The translations under genes and the position numbers were made by a program. Shown in pieces: positions 30,211 through 40,352 of a DNA stretch of 64,000 nucleotides; the stretch's first letter is position 1, and each line of letters begins with the position of its first letter. The DNA is from Bradyrhizobiaceae bacterium (lineage in GTDB: Bacteria > Pseudomonadota > Alphaproteobacteria > Rhizobiales > Xanthobacteraceae), in contig RXJJ01000010.1 of NCBI GenBank assembly GCA_003963145.1, positions 29,558-93,557 of the forward strand. Direction: 5' to 3'. The notes under the pieces were generated by a model, which searched no databases, had not been told where the DNA came from, and saw only the letters and a program-made list of their open reading frames with translations.

Positions 30211-30289
30211 AACTTCCCTCCGATTGATTCTTGTATTTCCCGTTTGCTCTGGCTTCGCCGCCCGCGAAGGCGGGCGGCGCGCCGTTCGA

Positions 30290-32020
30290 TCACTTCTTTT
30301 TCTTGACGACGCTTTGCGGATTGAGATTGCCGATGCGGCCGCTCTCGCTGCCTGCGCCCGGATCAATCACAGCGTTGATAAGAGTCGGCTTGCCCGAATC
30401 CATCGCCTCGTTCACGGCCCGGCGAAGTTCGTCCGGGGTGGTCACGTTGGCTCCGATGCCACCGAAAGCTTCCATCATCTTGTCGTAGCGGGCACCCTTC
30501 ACGAACACGGTCGGTGCCGGATCGCCGCTACCCGTCGGATTGACATCGGTGCCGCGATAGATGCCGTCATTGTTGAAGATGACGATACAGACCGGCAGGT
30601 TGTAGCGGGCGATGGTTTCGACTTCCATGCCCGAGAAACCGAAGGCCGAGTCGCCTTCCAGAGCCAGAACCGGCTTGCCGGTCTCGATCGCAGCCGCGAT
30701 CGAATAGCCCTGGCCGATGCCCATGATGCCCCAGGTGCCGACGTCGAGACGCTTGCGAGGCTTGTACATATCGACAACGCCGCGCGCGAGATCGAGCGTG
30801 TTGGCGCCTTCGTTCACGAAGATCGCATCCGGGCGCTCCTTGATGACATCGCGAAGCACACCCAGCGCGCCATAGTAATCCATCGGCGTGTTGTTGTTGC
30901 GCAGCTTCGGCGCCATCTTGGTGATGTTGTCGTTCTTCTTCGTCGTCACCGCGGTAGTCCAGTCGGACGCGGCGGGCGTCCACTTGTCGCCCATGCCGTT
31001 GAGAAGCGCGGTCACGCAGGAGCCGATGTCGCCGACAACCGGCGCCACGATCTCGACGTTCGAGTCCATTTCCTTCGGCTCGATGTCGATCTGGATGAAC
31101 TTCTTCGGAGCGTCGCCCCAAGCCTTGCCCTTGCCGTGACTGAGCAGCCAGTTCAGGCGCGCGCCGATCACCATGACGACGTCGGAATCCTTGAGAACGG
31201 TCGAGCGCGCAGCGCCCGCGCACTGCGGATGGGTGTCGGGAAGAATGCCCTTCGCCATGCTCATCGGCAGGAATGGAATGCCGCTCTTTTCAATGAGTGC
31301 CTTGAGCGCGTCGTCGGCCTGCGCGTAGGCAGCGCCCTTGCCGAGAATGATGAGCGGCTTTTTCGCACTCTTGAGCACGTCGAGCGCGCGCTTGACCGAC
31401 TCCGGAGCCGGAATCTGCGCCGGAGCAGCGTCGATGACCTTGACCAGCGACTTCTCGCCGGCTGCGGCGTCCATCACCTGGCCGAACAGCTTGGCGGGCA
31501 GATCGAGATAAACACCGCCGGGACGGCCGGAAACCGCGGCACGGATCGCGCGGGCGACGCCGATGCCGATGTCCTGCGCGTGCAGCACGCGGTAGGCCGC
31601 CTTGCACATTGTCTTGGCGACGGCGAGCTGGTCCATTTCCTCGTAGTCGCCCTGCTGAAGGTCGACGATCTCGCGCTCGGACGAGCCGGAAATCAGGATC
31701 ATCGGGAAACAGTTGGTCGTGGCGTGAGCCAGCGCGGTCAGGCCGTTGAGGAAGCCCGGCGCAGAAACCGTGAGGCAGATGCCCGGCTGTTTTGTGAGAA
31801 AGCCAGCGATCGACGCGGCGTAGCCGGCGTTCTGCTCGTGGCGGAATGAAATGACCCGGATGCCCTCGGCCTGCGCCATGCGGCCGAAATCCGTCACCGG
31901 AATGCCCGGCACGCCATAAATGGTTTTGACGCCGTTCAGCTTGAGCGCGTCGATGATAAGATGGAAGCCGTCTGTCAGCTCCTGATCATCGGTGTTCTGT
32001 ACGACTGCTGCGACTGACAT
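30290..32020 (-). CDS. oxc: Oxalyl-CoA decarboxylase
   Basis: Thiamine-diphosphate enzyme that decarboxylates oxalyl-CoA to formyl-CoA and CO2, consuming a proton. 576 residues against 568 in Oxalobacter. The catalytic Glu is in [12 protein letters not shown], and the ThDP-metal motif runs from [14 protein letters not shown] to IFNNDG. The [11 protein letters not shown] region fits the central ADP/CoA-binding domain. ATG 32020 with GGGAGAG upstream. First gene of the oxc-frc operon. Its 713-base upstream region carries two GntR-type palindromes and other symmetric elements. Confidence 0.96.
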   Translation of the reverse strand: MSVAAVVQNTDDQELTDGFHLIIDALKLNGVKTIYGVPGIPVTDFGRMAQAEGIRVISFRHEQNAGYAASIAGFLTKQPGICLTVSAPGFLNGLTALAHATTNCFPMILISGSSEREIVDLQQGDYEEMDQLAVAKTMCKAAYRVLHAQDIGIGVARAIRAAVSGRPGGVYLDLPAKLFGQVMDAAAGEKSLVKVIDAAPAQIPAPESVKRALDVLKSAKKPLIILGKGAAYAQADDALKALIEKSGIPFLPMSMAKGILPDTHPQCAGAARSTVLKDSDVVMVIGARLNWLLSHGKGKAWGDAPKKFIQIDIEPKEMDSNVEIVAPVVGDIGSCVTALLNGMGDKWTPAASDWTTAVTTKKNDNITKMAPKLRNNNTPMDYYGALGVLRDVIKERPDAIFVNEGANTLDLARGVVDMYKPRKRLDVGTWGIMGIGQGYSIAAAIETGKPVLALEGDSAFGFSGMEVETIARYNLPVCIVIFNNDGIYRGTDVNPTGSGDPAPTVFVKGARYDKMMEAFGGIGANVTTPDELRRAVNEAMDSGKPTLINAVIDPGAGSESGRIGNLNPQSVVKKKK

Positions 32021-32338
32021 AGTGTTCTCTCCCAGGATATCGCCGCTTGCCGCGGCTTCTGTGTAACGTCGCTCGCTTGCGATGTGCTCGGCAAGCGGGC
32101 TTCAAGATCATTCCCTAGTGCGGCATTGAAACGTAGTTACGGGCCGGCGCATCTGCCTGGAGAATCCCGGTGCCGAAAGCGCATCCTTCGCCGCCAACTG
32201 GCTTGGCTTTTGCGAAATGACTGCGCTTGAACTTCATCGGCCGCCCCGAATACTCAATGCGGAAGACAGTGATTGCGACAAACAGACGCGCTTCGCACCA
32301 CTCTCCCTTCAATGGGAAAGCAGCACGGCAAAACTGAG

Positions 32339-32355
32339 TGGCATACCAAATACCA
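32339..32355. promoter_or_regulatory. Candidate GntR operator, oxc side
   Basis: TGGCAT-ACCAA-ATACCA, arms matching the shared motif TGGYAT-N5-ATRCCA. It is 319 bases before the oxc ATG, so it would act on an oxc promoter with a long leader, or cooperate with the second site 329 bases away. Confidence 0.6.
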
Positions 32356-32385
32356 ACTGTCAATAATTCTGAAATGTCGCATTGT

Positions 32386-32400
32386 CGTTGCAGTGCAACG
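32386..32400. promoter_or_regulatory. Perfect 15-base palindrome, unknown regulator
   Basis: CGTTGCA-G-TGCAACG. Its core TGCAGTGCA recurs in reverse orientation at 32500-32508, 111 bases away. Not matched to a regulator I know. Confidence 0.5.
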
Positions 32401-32499
32401 AGAAAATGCCAACACGACAGGCGAGAAATCGCATTCAAACAAAATGGGCGTTTGCCACTCGCGAGTTAAACGCCGGACGATTCACGACGCAGCTTTTGG

Positions 32500-32508
32500 T
32501 GCACTGCA
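32500..32508. promoter_or_regulatory. Second TGCANTGCA core
   Basis: TGCACTGCA, the reverse complement of the core of the 32386 palindrome, without the longer arms. Weak on its own; noted because both copies are in one control region. Confidence 0.35.
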
Positions 32509-32666
32509 GCTTGGCGGGTTTGCCCGGAAAAGATTTTCACAAGCATCCTCCTAACGCCTTGTGCTTCATCGTCCTGACTTAACAGCCGACTCTTAATCTT
32601 GGCGGTCTTGTTCATTGCGGTCTGAAAACGAGGGTTCTGTGCGGTCCGACTTTTCCCTCTTGCCTA

Positions 32667-32685
32667 TTGGCATATCATATACCAA
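32667..32685. promoter_or_regulatory. Candidate GntR operator, antiporter side
   Basis: T-TGGCAT-ATCAT-ATACCA-A, the second match to the shared motif in this region. It ends 49 bases before the antiporter ATG, a position that would overlap a promoter. Confidence 0.65.
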
Positions 32686-32733
32686 AATCCTTCCTTACGC
32701 GCTCCATAAGAGAGTGCGATTGGGAGGAACGAT

Positions 32734-34044
32734 ATGACGGTATCGGCGGGTAATGACGCTACGCGCGTCAACGACAGCTATCGATGGATGCAATTGGCCA
32801 TCGGTGTCGGCTGCATGGTGATGATTGCTAACCTTCAATACGGATGGACGTTCTTCGTCCCCGACATTCAGAAAAAATTCGGCTTCGATCGCGCTGCGAT
32901 TCAATGGGCCTTCACTCTCTTCGTATTGTTCGAAACCTGGCTGGTGCCGATCGAAGGCTGGTTCGTGGATAAATACGGTCCGCGTCTGGTCGTCCTTTTC
33001 GGAGGCGCGCTGTGCGCGATCGGCTGGGTCATCAACTCCTACGCCACCTCGCTCAACGCTTTCTATATCGGTCAGGTGATCGCAGGCATCGGCGCGGGCG
33101 CTGTGTACGGCACCGCCGTAGGTAACGCCCTGAAGTGGTTTCCCGATAAACGCGGTCTTGCCGCCGGCATCACCGCCGCGGGCTTCGGTGCAGGTTCGGC
33201 TCTCACGGTCGCCCCGATCCAGGCCATGATCAAGGACTCCGGCATTCAGGCCGCATTCTTTAACTTCGGCATCGGTCAGGGCCTGATCTGTATGGTTCTG
33301 GCGCTGTTCCTTGCTGCTCCGAAGAAGGGTCAGGTCCCTGCTCCGGTTCAGAACGAAAGCATCCAGCAGACCCGCCGCGATTACAGTCCCGGCCAGGTTG
33401 TGAAGACACCGATCTTCTGGCTGATGTATCTCATGTTCGTGATCGTCGGCGCGGGCGGCCTGCTTGTGACCGCCAACCTCAAGCCGATTGCAGCCGACTG
33501 GAAGATCGACGCCATTCCGGTGACGCTGATCGGCCTGACGATGACGACGGTGACATTCGCTGCGACCATCGACCGCATCCTCAACGGTTTGACCCGGCCC
33601 TTCTTCGGCTGGATCTCGGACAAGATCGGCCGCGAGAACACAATGTTCATCGCCTTCGGCATGGAAGGCATCGGTATCTATCTGCTTTACCTGTGGGGCC
33701 AGAACCCGGTTTGGTTCGTCATCCTCTCGGGCTTCGTGTTCTTCGCATGGGGTGAGATTTATTCCCTCTTCCCGTCGACCTGCACCGACACGTTCGGTTC
33801 GAAATTCGCAACCACCAACGCGGGCCTGCTCTATACCGCGAAGGGCACGGCTGCGTTGCTCGTTCCGTTCGGAAACTATCTGCAACAGTACACCGGCAAC
33901 TGGGACACCGTGTTCCTGGTCGCTGCCGGCGGCAACATCCTGGCATCCTTGCTGGCTCTGCTTGTGCTCAAGCCATGGCGCAAAGTGGTTGTCGAGAGGA
34001 GCCACGCCACGATGCCGGCAACCGCCGGACAATACGCAACCTGA
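32734..34044 (+). CDS. OxlT-like oxalate/formate antiporter (MFS)
   Basis: Probable oxalate importer, exchanging oxalate for formate. 436 residues with 12 hydrophobic helices. It follows Oxalobacter OxlT in FVDKYGPRLVVLFGGA, WFPDKRGLAAGITAAGFGAG, LFPSTCTDTFG and others. The two charged residues that bind oxalate in OxlT are both in place: the Arg in helix 8 (NGLTRPFFGWISDKIGR) and the Lys in helix 11 (YTAKGTAALLVP). ATG 32734 follows GGGAGGAACGAT. It heads a plus-strand run with the ADP-forming ligase and sucCD. A GntR-type palindrome lies 49 bases upstream. Confidence 0.88.
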   Translation: MTVSAGNDATRVNDSYRWMQLAIGVGCMVMIANLQYGWTFFVPDIQKKFGFDRAAIQWAFTLFVLFETWLVPIEGWFVDKYGPRLVVLFGGALCAIGWVINSYATSLNAFYIGQVIAGIGAGAVYGTAVGNALKWFPDKRGLAAGITAAGFGAGSALTVAPIQAMIKDSGIQAAFFNFGIGQGLICMVLALFLAAPKKGQVPAPVQNESIQQTRRDYSPGQVVKTPIFWLMYLMFVIVGAGGLLVTANLKPIAADWKIDAIPVTLIGLTMTTVTFAATIDRILNGLTRPFFGWISDKIGRENTMFIAFGMEGIGIYLLYLWGQNPVWFVILSGFVFFAWGEIYSLFPSTCTDTFGSKFATTNAGLLYTAKGTAALLVPFGNYLQQYTGNWDTVFLVAAGGNILASLLALLVLKPWRKVVVERSHATMPATAGQYAT

Positions 34045-34055
34045 CGATGGATCAG

Positions 34056-34084
34056 CGGGCCCGCCGGCATCCCCGGCGGGCCCG
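34056..34084 (+). terminator. Strong hairpin after the antiporter gene
   Basis: CGGGCCCGCCGG and CCGGCGGGCCCG form a perfect 12-base stem with a 5-base loop, 12 bases after the stop. Only TTGCCTTTAAG follows instead of a T run, so it may be a weak terminator or an mRNA end-stabilising hairpin that allows some readthrough into the ligase gene. Confidence 0.55.
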
Positions 34085-34339
34085 TTGCCTTTAAGTGAAG
34101 ACCCTCTTTTACGAAGAAGACGCAACGAGCAGAAACAGCGAACGATCCGATCGAAAGACAAAGTCTGCCCGGTCGGCAGCACCACCACCGCCTGATCCCC
34201 GCAGCGTGACGGATGCTGCCGGAGCCGATCAGGGTTTTCGAACCAATCTCAACCGGCCCGATTGCCGAGTTTGAAACCAAACCATTCCCGGAGCATGTCC
34301 GGTCTCACGGCTTAACGCTGAAACATTGGAGTTTGACTT

Positions 34340-36472
34340 ATGGCCACCGATAAAGCTTCCGTCCGCAAGATTCTCGACGCTGTCAAAGCCGACGGCCGCA
34401 CCAGCCTCACCGCCCCCGAAGGCAAGCTGGTTTGCGATGCGTACGGCATTCCCGTCCCGGGTGAAGGCGTTGCCAAGTCCGCCGCCGACGCCGCCAAGCT
34501 CGCGTCCGGCATGGGCTATCCGGTGGTGATGAAGATCGTCTCGCCGGACATTCTCCACAAGACCGAGGCCGGTGGCGTGATCGTCGGCGTCAAGGACGAT
34601 GCCGCCGCGAAGGCCGCTTACGACACCATTCTGGCCAACGCCAAGAAGTACAAGGCCGACGCCAAGATCGAGGGCATCCAGGTTCAGCAGATGCTGATGG
34701 GCGGCACCGAGGTCATTATCGGGAGCATCACCGACGGCTCGTTCGGCAAACTCGTGGCCTTCGGCCTCGGCGGCGTGCTCGTCGAAGTTCTCAAGGACAT
34801 CACCTTCCGTCTCGCGCCGACCGACAAGACAGAAGCGCTGTCGATGCTCGACAGCATTCAGGCCAAGGAAATGCTGCACGGCGTGCGCGGCGGCGACCCG
34901 GTCAACCGCGACGCGCTGGCTAACATCATCGCCAACGTTTCGCAGCTCGTGACGGACTTCCCAGAAATCGTCGAGCTCGATCTCAACCCGGTGTTCGCAA
35001 CCAAGAAGGACGCGATCGCAGCTGACGTGCGTATCGTCGTCGACTTCGACTACAAGCCGAAGCCCGCGCCGCGCTCGAACGAAGAGATCGTCAAGCAGAT
35101 GAACCGCATCATGCAGCCGAAGGCGCTGGCCGTGATCGGTGCGTCGTCGGAGAACGGCAAGATCGGTAACTCGGTGATGAAGAACCTCATCAACGGCGGC
35201 TACAAGGGCAAGATCTATCCGATCCACCCGAAGGCTGACGAGATCATGGGCCACAAGGCCTACAAGAGCGTTCTCGACGTGCCGGGCGAGATCGACACCG
35301 CCGTGTTCGCGATCCCCGCGAAGTTCGTTGCCGGCGCACTGAAAGAGTGCGGCGAGAAGAAGATTCAGGGCGCGGTGCTGATCCCCTCGGGATTTGCCGA
35401 AGCGAACGAGCCTGAATTGCAGGAAGAGATCGTCGAGATCGGCAAGAAGTACAACATTCGCCTGATGGGGCCGAACATCTACGGCTTCTACTACACCCCG
35501 GCCGATCTGTGCGCCACGTTCTGTACCGCGTACGACGTCAAGGGCTCGGCGGCGCTGTCGTCGCAGTCCGGCGGCATCGGCATGGCGATCATCGGCTTCT
35601 CGCGCTCGGCCAAGATGGGTGTGTCGGCGATCGTCGGTCTCGGCAACAAGTCGGACATCGACGAGGACGATCTGCTCGCCTTCTTCGAGCAGGACCCGAA
35701 CACCAGGATTATCGCGCAGCACTGCGAGGATCTGAAGGATGGCCGCGCGTTCGCGGAAGCCGCCAAGCGCGTCTCCAAGAAGAAGCCGGTCGTCGTGCTC
35801 AAGGCGGGCCGCACCTCGGCCGGCGCCAAGGCCGCGTCGTCGCACACCGGCGCGCTGGCCGGTAACGACAAGATCTACGAGGACGTGTTCAAGCAGTCGG
35901 GCGTGATCCGGGCGCGGTCGCTGCGCCAGCTTCTCGAATTCGCGCGCGGCATTCCCGTGATGCCGACCCCGAAGGGCGAGAACGTGCTCATCATCACGGG
36001 CGCCGGCGGTTCAGGCGTGTTGCTGTCGGACGCGGTGGTCGATAACGGCATGTCGCTGATGACCATGCCGCCGGACCTCGACGCGGCGTTCCGCAAGTTC
36101 ATTCCGCCTTTCGGTGCCGCCGGTAACCCGGTGGACATCACGGGCGGCGAACCGCCGATCACTTACGTCAATACCGTCAAGCTCGGCCTGACCGACGATC
36201 GCATTCATTCGCTGATCCTCGGTTACTGGCATACCATCGTCACACCGCCGATGGTGTTCGCCAAGAACATGGTCGATGTGAAAAATGAGATGAAGGCCAA
36301 GGGCATTGAAAAGCCTATGGTGGCTTCGCTGGCGGGCGACGTCGAGGTTGAGGAAGCCGCTGAATATCTGTACCAGAACGGCATCCCGGCCTACGCCTAC
36401 TCCACCGAGCTTCCGGTTGAGGTTCTTGGCGCAAAATACAAGTGGGCGCGCGGCGCCGGCCTCATCAAGTAA
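34340..36472 (+). CDS. Fused ADP-forming acyl-CoA ligase
   Basis: 710 residues. Residues about 12-230 are an ATP-grasp domain (GYPVVMKIVSPDILHKTEAGGV, and ELDLNPVFA at its end). Then comes a CoA-binding Rossmann domain (PKALAVIGASSENGKIGNSV) and succinyl-CoA-ligase-like domains with ALSSQSGGIGMA and the phosphohistidine loop SSHTGALAG. The order is beta then alpha, the reverse of many fused acetyl-CoA synthetases (ADP-forming). The enzyme makes or breaks an acyl-CoA with ATP/ADP. Oxalate, formate or acetate are candidate acids; its place between the oxalate antiporter and sucCD suggests oxalyl-CoA or formyl-CoA (inference). GGAG precedes ATG 34340. 12 bases to sucC. Confidence 0.87.
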   Translation: MATDKASVRKILDAVKADGRTSLTAPEGKLVCDAYGIPVPGEGVAKSAADAAKLASGMGYPVVMKIVSPDILHKTEAGGVIVGVKDDAAAKAAYDTILANAKKYKADAKIEGIQVQQMLMGGTEVIIGSITDGSFGKLVAFGLGGVLVEVLKDITFRLAPTDKTEALSMLDSIQAKEMLHGVRGGDPVNRDALANIIANVSQLVTDFPEIVELDLNPVFATKKDAIAADVRIVVDFDYKPKPAPRSNEEIVKQMNRIMQPKALAVIGASSENGKIGNSVMKNLINGGYKGKIYPIHPKADEIMGHKAYKSVLDVPGEIDTAVFAIPAKFVAGALKECGEKKIQGAVLIPSGFAEANEPELQEEIVEIGKKYNIRLMGPNIYGFYYTPADLCATFCTAYDVKGSAALSSQSGGIGMAIIGFSRSAKMGVSAIVGLGNKSDIDEDDLLAFFEQDPNTRIIAQHCEDLKDGRAFAEAAKRVSKKKPVVVLKAGRTSAGAKAASSHTGALAGNDKIYEDVFKQSGVIRARSLRQLLEFARGIPVMPTPKGENVLIITGAGGSGVLLSDAVVDNGMSLMTMPPDLDAAFRKFIPPFGAAGNPVDITGGEPPITYVNTVKLGLTDDRIHSLILGYWHTIVTPPMVFAKNMVDVKNEMKAKGIEKPMVASLAGDVEVEEAAEYLYQNGIPAYAYSTELPVEVLGAKYKWARGAGLIK

Positions 36473-36484
36473 GGGTCTAAACTG

Positions 36485-37683
<1,199 letters not shown>

Positions 37684-37684
<1 letters not shown>

Positions 37685-38592
37685 TGTCTGTGATGATCGA
37701 CAAGAACACGAAGGTCATTTGCCAGGGCTTCACCGGCAAGAACGGCACCTTCCACTCCGAGGCCGCGATCGCCTACGGCACCAAGATGGTCGGCGGCACT
37801 TCGCCCGGCAAAGGCGGCTCGACCCATCTCGGCCTGCCGGTGTTCGATACCGTCAAGGAAGCGCGGGAAAAAACCGGTGCCGATGCCAGCGTCGTGTACG
37901 TGCCGCCGCCGGGCGCCGCGGATGCGATTTGCGAAGCCATCGATGCGGAAGTGCCGCTGATCGTCTGCATCACCGAGGGCATTCCGGTGCTCGACATGGT
38001 GCGGGTGAAGCGCGCCCTCTCCGGCTCGAAATCTCGCCTGCTCGGACCGAACTGCCCCGGCGTCGTCACCGCCGGCGAATCGAAGATCGGCATCATGCCG
38101 GCCAACATCTTCAAGCCGGGCAATGTCGGTATCGTGTCGCGCTCCGGCACGCTGACCTACGAAGCGGTGTTCCAGACCTCGCAGGTCGGCTTCGGCCAGA
38201 CCACCGCGGTCGGCATCGGCGGCGATCCGGTGAAAGGCACCGAGTTCATCGACGTGCTTGAGATGTTCCTCGCCGACGACAAGACTCACTCGATCATCAT
38301 GATCGGCGAGATCGGCGGTTCGGCCGAGGAAGACGCCGCCCAGTTCCTCAAGGACGAGGCCAAGCGCGGCCGCAAGAAGCCGATGGTCGGCTTTATCGCG
38401 GGCCGCACCGCCCCTCCCGGACGGCGCATGGGCCATGCCGGCGCGATCGTCGCTGGTGGCAAGGGCGACGCGGAATCCAAGATCGCGGCGATGGAATCGG
38501 CCGGGATCGTGGTGTCGCCGTCGCCTGCACGGCTCGGCAGCACGCTGGCCGATCTGCTCAAGGGCGCTAAGCCTGAAAAGCGCTCGGCGTAG
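37684..38592 (+). CDS. sucD: Succinate--CoA ligase alpha subunit (SucD-type)
   Basis: CoA-binding and phosphohistidine subunit, partner of the preceding gene. 302 residues with [63 protein letters not shown]-like [14 protein letters not shown] and the active-site His in [13 protein letters not shown]. All catalytic features of SucD are kept. One-base overlap with sucC. A strong terminator follows and then the GntR gene with its own operator, so this ends the antiporter-ligase run. Confidence 0.87.
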
Positions 38593-38617
38593 TTCTTTAG
38601 AAATTACAAAGATATGA

Positions 38618-38645
38618 CCAAGGCCCCGACCGGGGCCTTGGTTTT
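38618..38645 (+). terminator. Rho-independent terminator after sucD
   Basis: CCAAGGCCCCG-ac-CGGGGCCTTGG, an 11-base stem followed by TTTT, 26 bases after the sucD stop. Confidence 0.9.
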
Positions 38646-38677
38646 AAGAGACAGACACGATAAGGCTGGGATATTAG

Positions 38678-38694
38678 TGTTATACGAAATGCCA
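38678..38694. promoter_or_regulatory. Candidate GntR operator at its own gene
   Basis: TGTTAT-ACGAA-ATGCCA, one mismatch from the shared TGGYAT-N5-ATRCCA motif, ending 16 bases before the GntR start. This placement would give autorepression. Confidence 0.55.
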
Positions 38695-38710
38695 GCGCAT
38701 TTAACGTAGT

Positions 38711-39490
38711 GTGCCGCCGATGCCGGATCAGACCAGAGAGGCTGCCCTCGTGAAACCCCGCGTCCAGCGAGCGCCCTCAGCCAAGACGCCAGCCAAGTCC
38801 ACACCCGAACTCGTGGTCGGCCGGTTCGCACCGGAACAGACTTTCAAGACCCGTGCCTATGAGGCGCTCAAGCACGCCATCCTCGAGATGGATATTTACT
38901 CTTCGGCGGAACCGACCTGGATCGACGAGCGCCAGCTCTCCGAACAGCTCGGCGTCAGCCGCACCCCGGTGCGCGAAGCCATCGTCATGCTCGAGCATGA
39001 GGGACTGGTGAAATCGGTCGCGCGCAAGGGCGTGATGGTCCTGAAAAAGACCCGCCGCGAAGTGATCGACATGATCCATGCGTGGGCAGCGCTGGAAAGC
39101 ATGGCGGCGCGCCTCGCAACGCTGCATGCCAGCGACGAGTCCATCGCGGAACTCCGCAAATTGTTCGAGGGCTTCAACGAGGGCCACAAGCCCGCCGATC
39201 ACCTCAGCGAGTATTCGACCGCGAACATCAAGTTCCACCAGAGCATCGTCAAGCTCAGCGGCTCGCAGGTGCTGGTGGACATGACCGAGCAGGTGCTGCT
39301 GCATGTGCGCGGTATCCGCCGCATCACCATCGGCCGCGACGACCGCGCCTCGCGCTCGATCGTCGATCATCTTGCGATCATCGACGCGATCGAAAAGCGC
39401 GACACCGAGCGCGCGGCGAAACTCTCGCGCGACCATACGCTGGGCCTCGCCGACTATGTCGAGGCGCACAGCGAAGGCATTTTTGACTGA
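38711..39490 (+). CDS. GntR-family regulator with FCD domain
   Basis: 259 residues (GTG 38711; ATG 38720 is as likely). A disordered N-terminus of about 45 residues precedes the winged helix (RAYEALKHAILEMDI, ERQLSEQLGVSRTPVREAIVMLEHEGLV), then an FCD ligand domain with metal-type histidines (NIKFHQSIVKL and DHLAIIDAI; DHTLGLADYV). FCD regulators bind small carboxylates, often through a metal. Its location between the oxalate run and the glyoxylate operon, and the palindrome just before it that recurs at three other island promoters, make it the probable regulator of the island; the ligand may be oxalate, oxalyl-CoA or glyoxylate (inference). Confidence 0.9.
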   Translation: MPPMPDQTREAALVKPRVQRAPSAKTPAKSTPELVVGRFAPEQTFKTRAYEALKHAILEMDIYSSAEPTWIDERQLSEQLGVSRTPVREAIVMLEHEGLVKSVARKGVMVLKKTRREVIDMIHAWAALESMAARLATLHASDESIAELRKLFEGFNEGHKPADHLSEYSTANIKFHQSIVKLSGSQVLVDMTEQVLLHVRGIRRITIGRDDRASRSIVDHLAIIDAIEKRDTERAAKLSRDHTLGLADYVEAHSEGIFD

Positions 39491-39523
39491 CGCTTCCGCG
39501 TTCTGTCGTTTCCCGCGGGTCAA

Positions 39524-39540
39524 GCCCGCGTATGACAAGC
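39524..39540. repeat. Small REP-like hairpin
   Basis: CGCGGG-tcaag-CCCGCG, inside TCCCGCGGGTCAAGCCCGCG, between convergent genes. The GGGTCAAGCCCG core resembles dispersed palindromes of Bradyrhizobium relatives and could also act as a terminator without a T run. Confidence 0.4.
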
Positions 39541-39549
39541 TTGTGAACC

Positions 39550-40323
39550 TTACTGCACAAACGTGTTGTGCAGGCTGCCGATCCCCTCGATCGCCACTTC
39601 CATCTGATTGATCGGCTCCTTGATCGTGCCGACGCCCAGCGACGTGCCGCAGCAGATCAGATCGCCCGGCAGCAGCGTCATGTCGTGCGAGATCATGCTC
39701 ACCAGTCTGTGCGGGGGGAAGATCATGTCCGAGAGCGGATAGTTCTGCCGCTCCTCGCCGTTCAGGATCATACGCACATGAAGCGTGGTCGGATCGATCC
39801 CAACGGCGATGGCGGGACCGAACGGGCCGAAATGATCGAAGCTCTTGGCGCGCACCCATTGCGCGAAGGTGGCATCCTTCGAGATGATGTCGGCGGCGGT
39901 GACGTCGTTGACGCAGGTGTAACCAAAGATCGCCTTCGCCGCCTCGTCCTCCGACGCGTTGGCGCAACGCTTGCCGATCACGATTCCAAGCTCGGCCTCG
40001 AACACCACGCGCCCGTCATAGGATTTCGGCCGCGGGATCGACGCGCCCGGCGAGGCGATGCTGGAATTGGCCTTCATCAAATAGAGCGGCTCGGCCGGCT
40101 CGGCGACTTTCAGCTTTGCCGCCAGCGCGTGGAAATTGTTCCACAGCGCAATCACCTTGGTGGGCTCCGACGGCGGCAACAATTCGACGCCTGAAAGCTC
40201 AATCGTCTGCCCGGTGGCCTTTGGCGAGGTGTACATATCGCCGCTATGTTCGGCGATGTGACCTTCCTTCAGCGTGCCGAAGCCCGTCTTTCCGCCCGCG
40301 CGATAGCGCACCCATTTGGTCAT
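39550..40323 (-). CDS. Fumarylacetoacetate hydrolase family protein
   Basis: 257 residues with the FAH-type fold: an N-terminal small domain, then VIALWNNFHALA, metal-binding VVFEAELGIVIGKR, YTCVNDVTAADI, and LLPGDLICCGTSLGVG. Family members are hydrolases, oxaloacetate decarboxylases, tautomerases and hydratases acting on 2-oxo diacids; the exact reaction is not readable. It is the last gene of the gcl-hyi-glxR-panE-pyk run, 30 bases after pyk. An oxaloacetate or pyruvate-related role would fit (inference). GGAGTGAGGGAACG precedes the ATG. Confidence 0.8.
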   Translation of the reverse strand: MTKWVRYRAGGKTGFGTLKEGHIAEHSGDMYTSPKATGQTIELSGVELLPPSEPTKVIALWNNFHALAAKLKVAEPAEPLYLMKANSSIASPGASIPRPKSYDGRVVFEAELGIVIGKRCANASEDEAAKAIFGYTCVNDVTAADIISKDATFAQWVRAKSFDHFGPFGPAIAVGIDPTTLHVRMILNGEERQNYPLSDMIFPPHRLVSMISHDMTLLPGDLICCGTSLGVGTIKEPINQMEVAIEGIGSLHNTFVQ

Positions 40324-40352
40324 CGTTCCCTCACTCCACCTGGTTTTATTTT

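Larger units (their letters stand above)
32021..32733. promoter_or_regulatory. Long oxc/antiporter divergent control region
   Basis: 713 bases, visibly richer in A+T than the flanking genes, between the divergent oxc and antiporter genes. It contains two TGGYAT-N5-ATRCCA palindromes (32339, 32668), a perfect 15-base palindrome (32386) and a second copy of its TGCAGTGCA core (32500). The ORFs listed here (32115 minus, 32273 and 32382 plus) have unremarkable composition and no ribosome sites, and I do not call them genes. No tRNA or known riboswitch fold was recognised; a long 5' leader or small RNA remains possible. Confidence 0.7.

Noticed and set aside
32115-32438. 107-residue ORF in the oxc/antiporter gap
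   Set aside because: No ribosome site, no motif, and it covers one of the palindromes; the gap reads as control DNA.
32695-34188. 497-residue minus-strand ORF opposite the antiporter
   Set aside because: The plus strand has a 12-helix transporter with family motifs and a strong ribosome site; the minus ORF is polar and Asp/His/Arg-rich without a motif.
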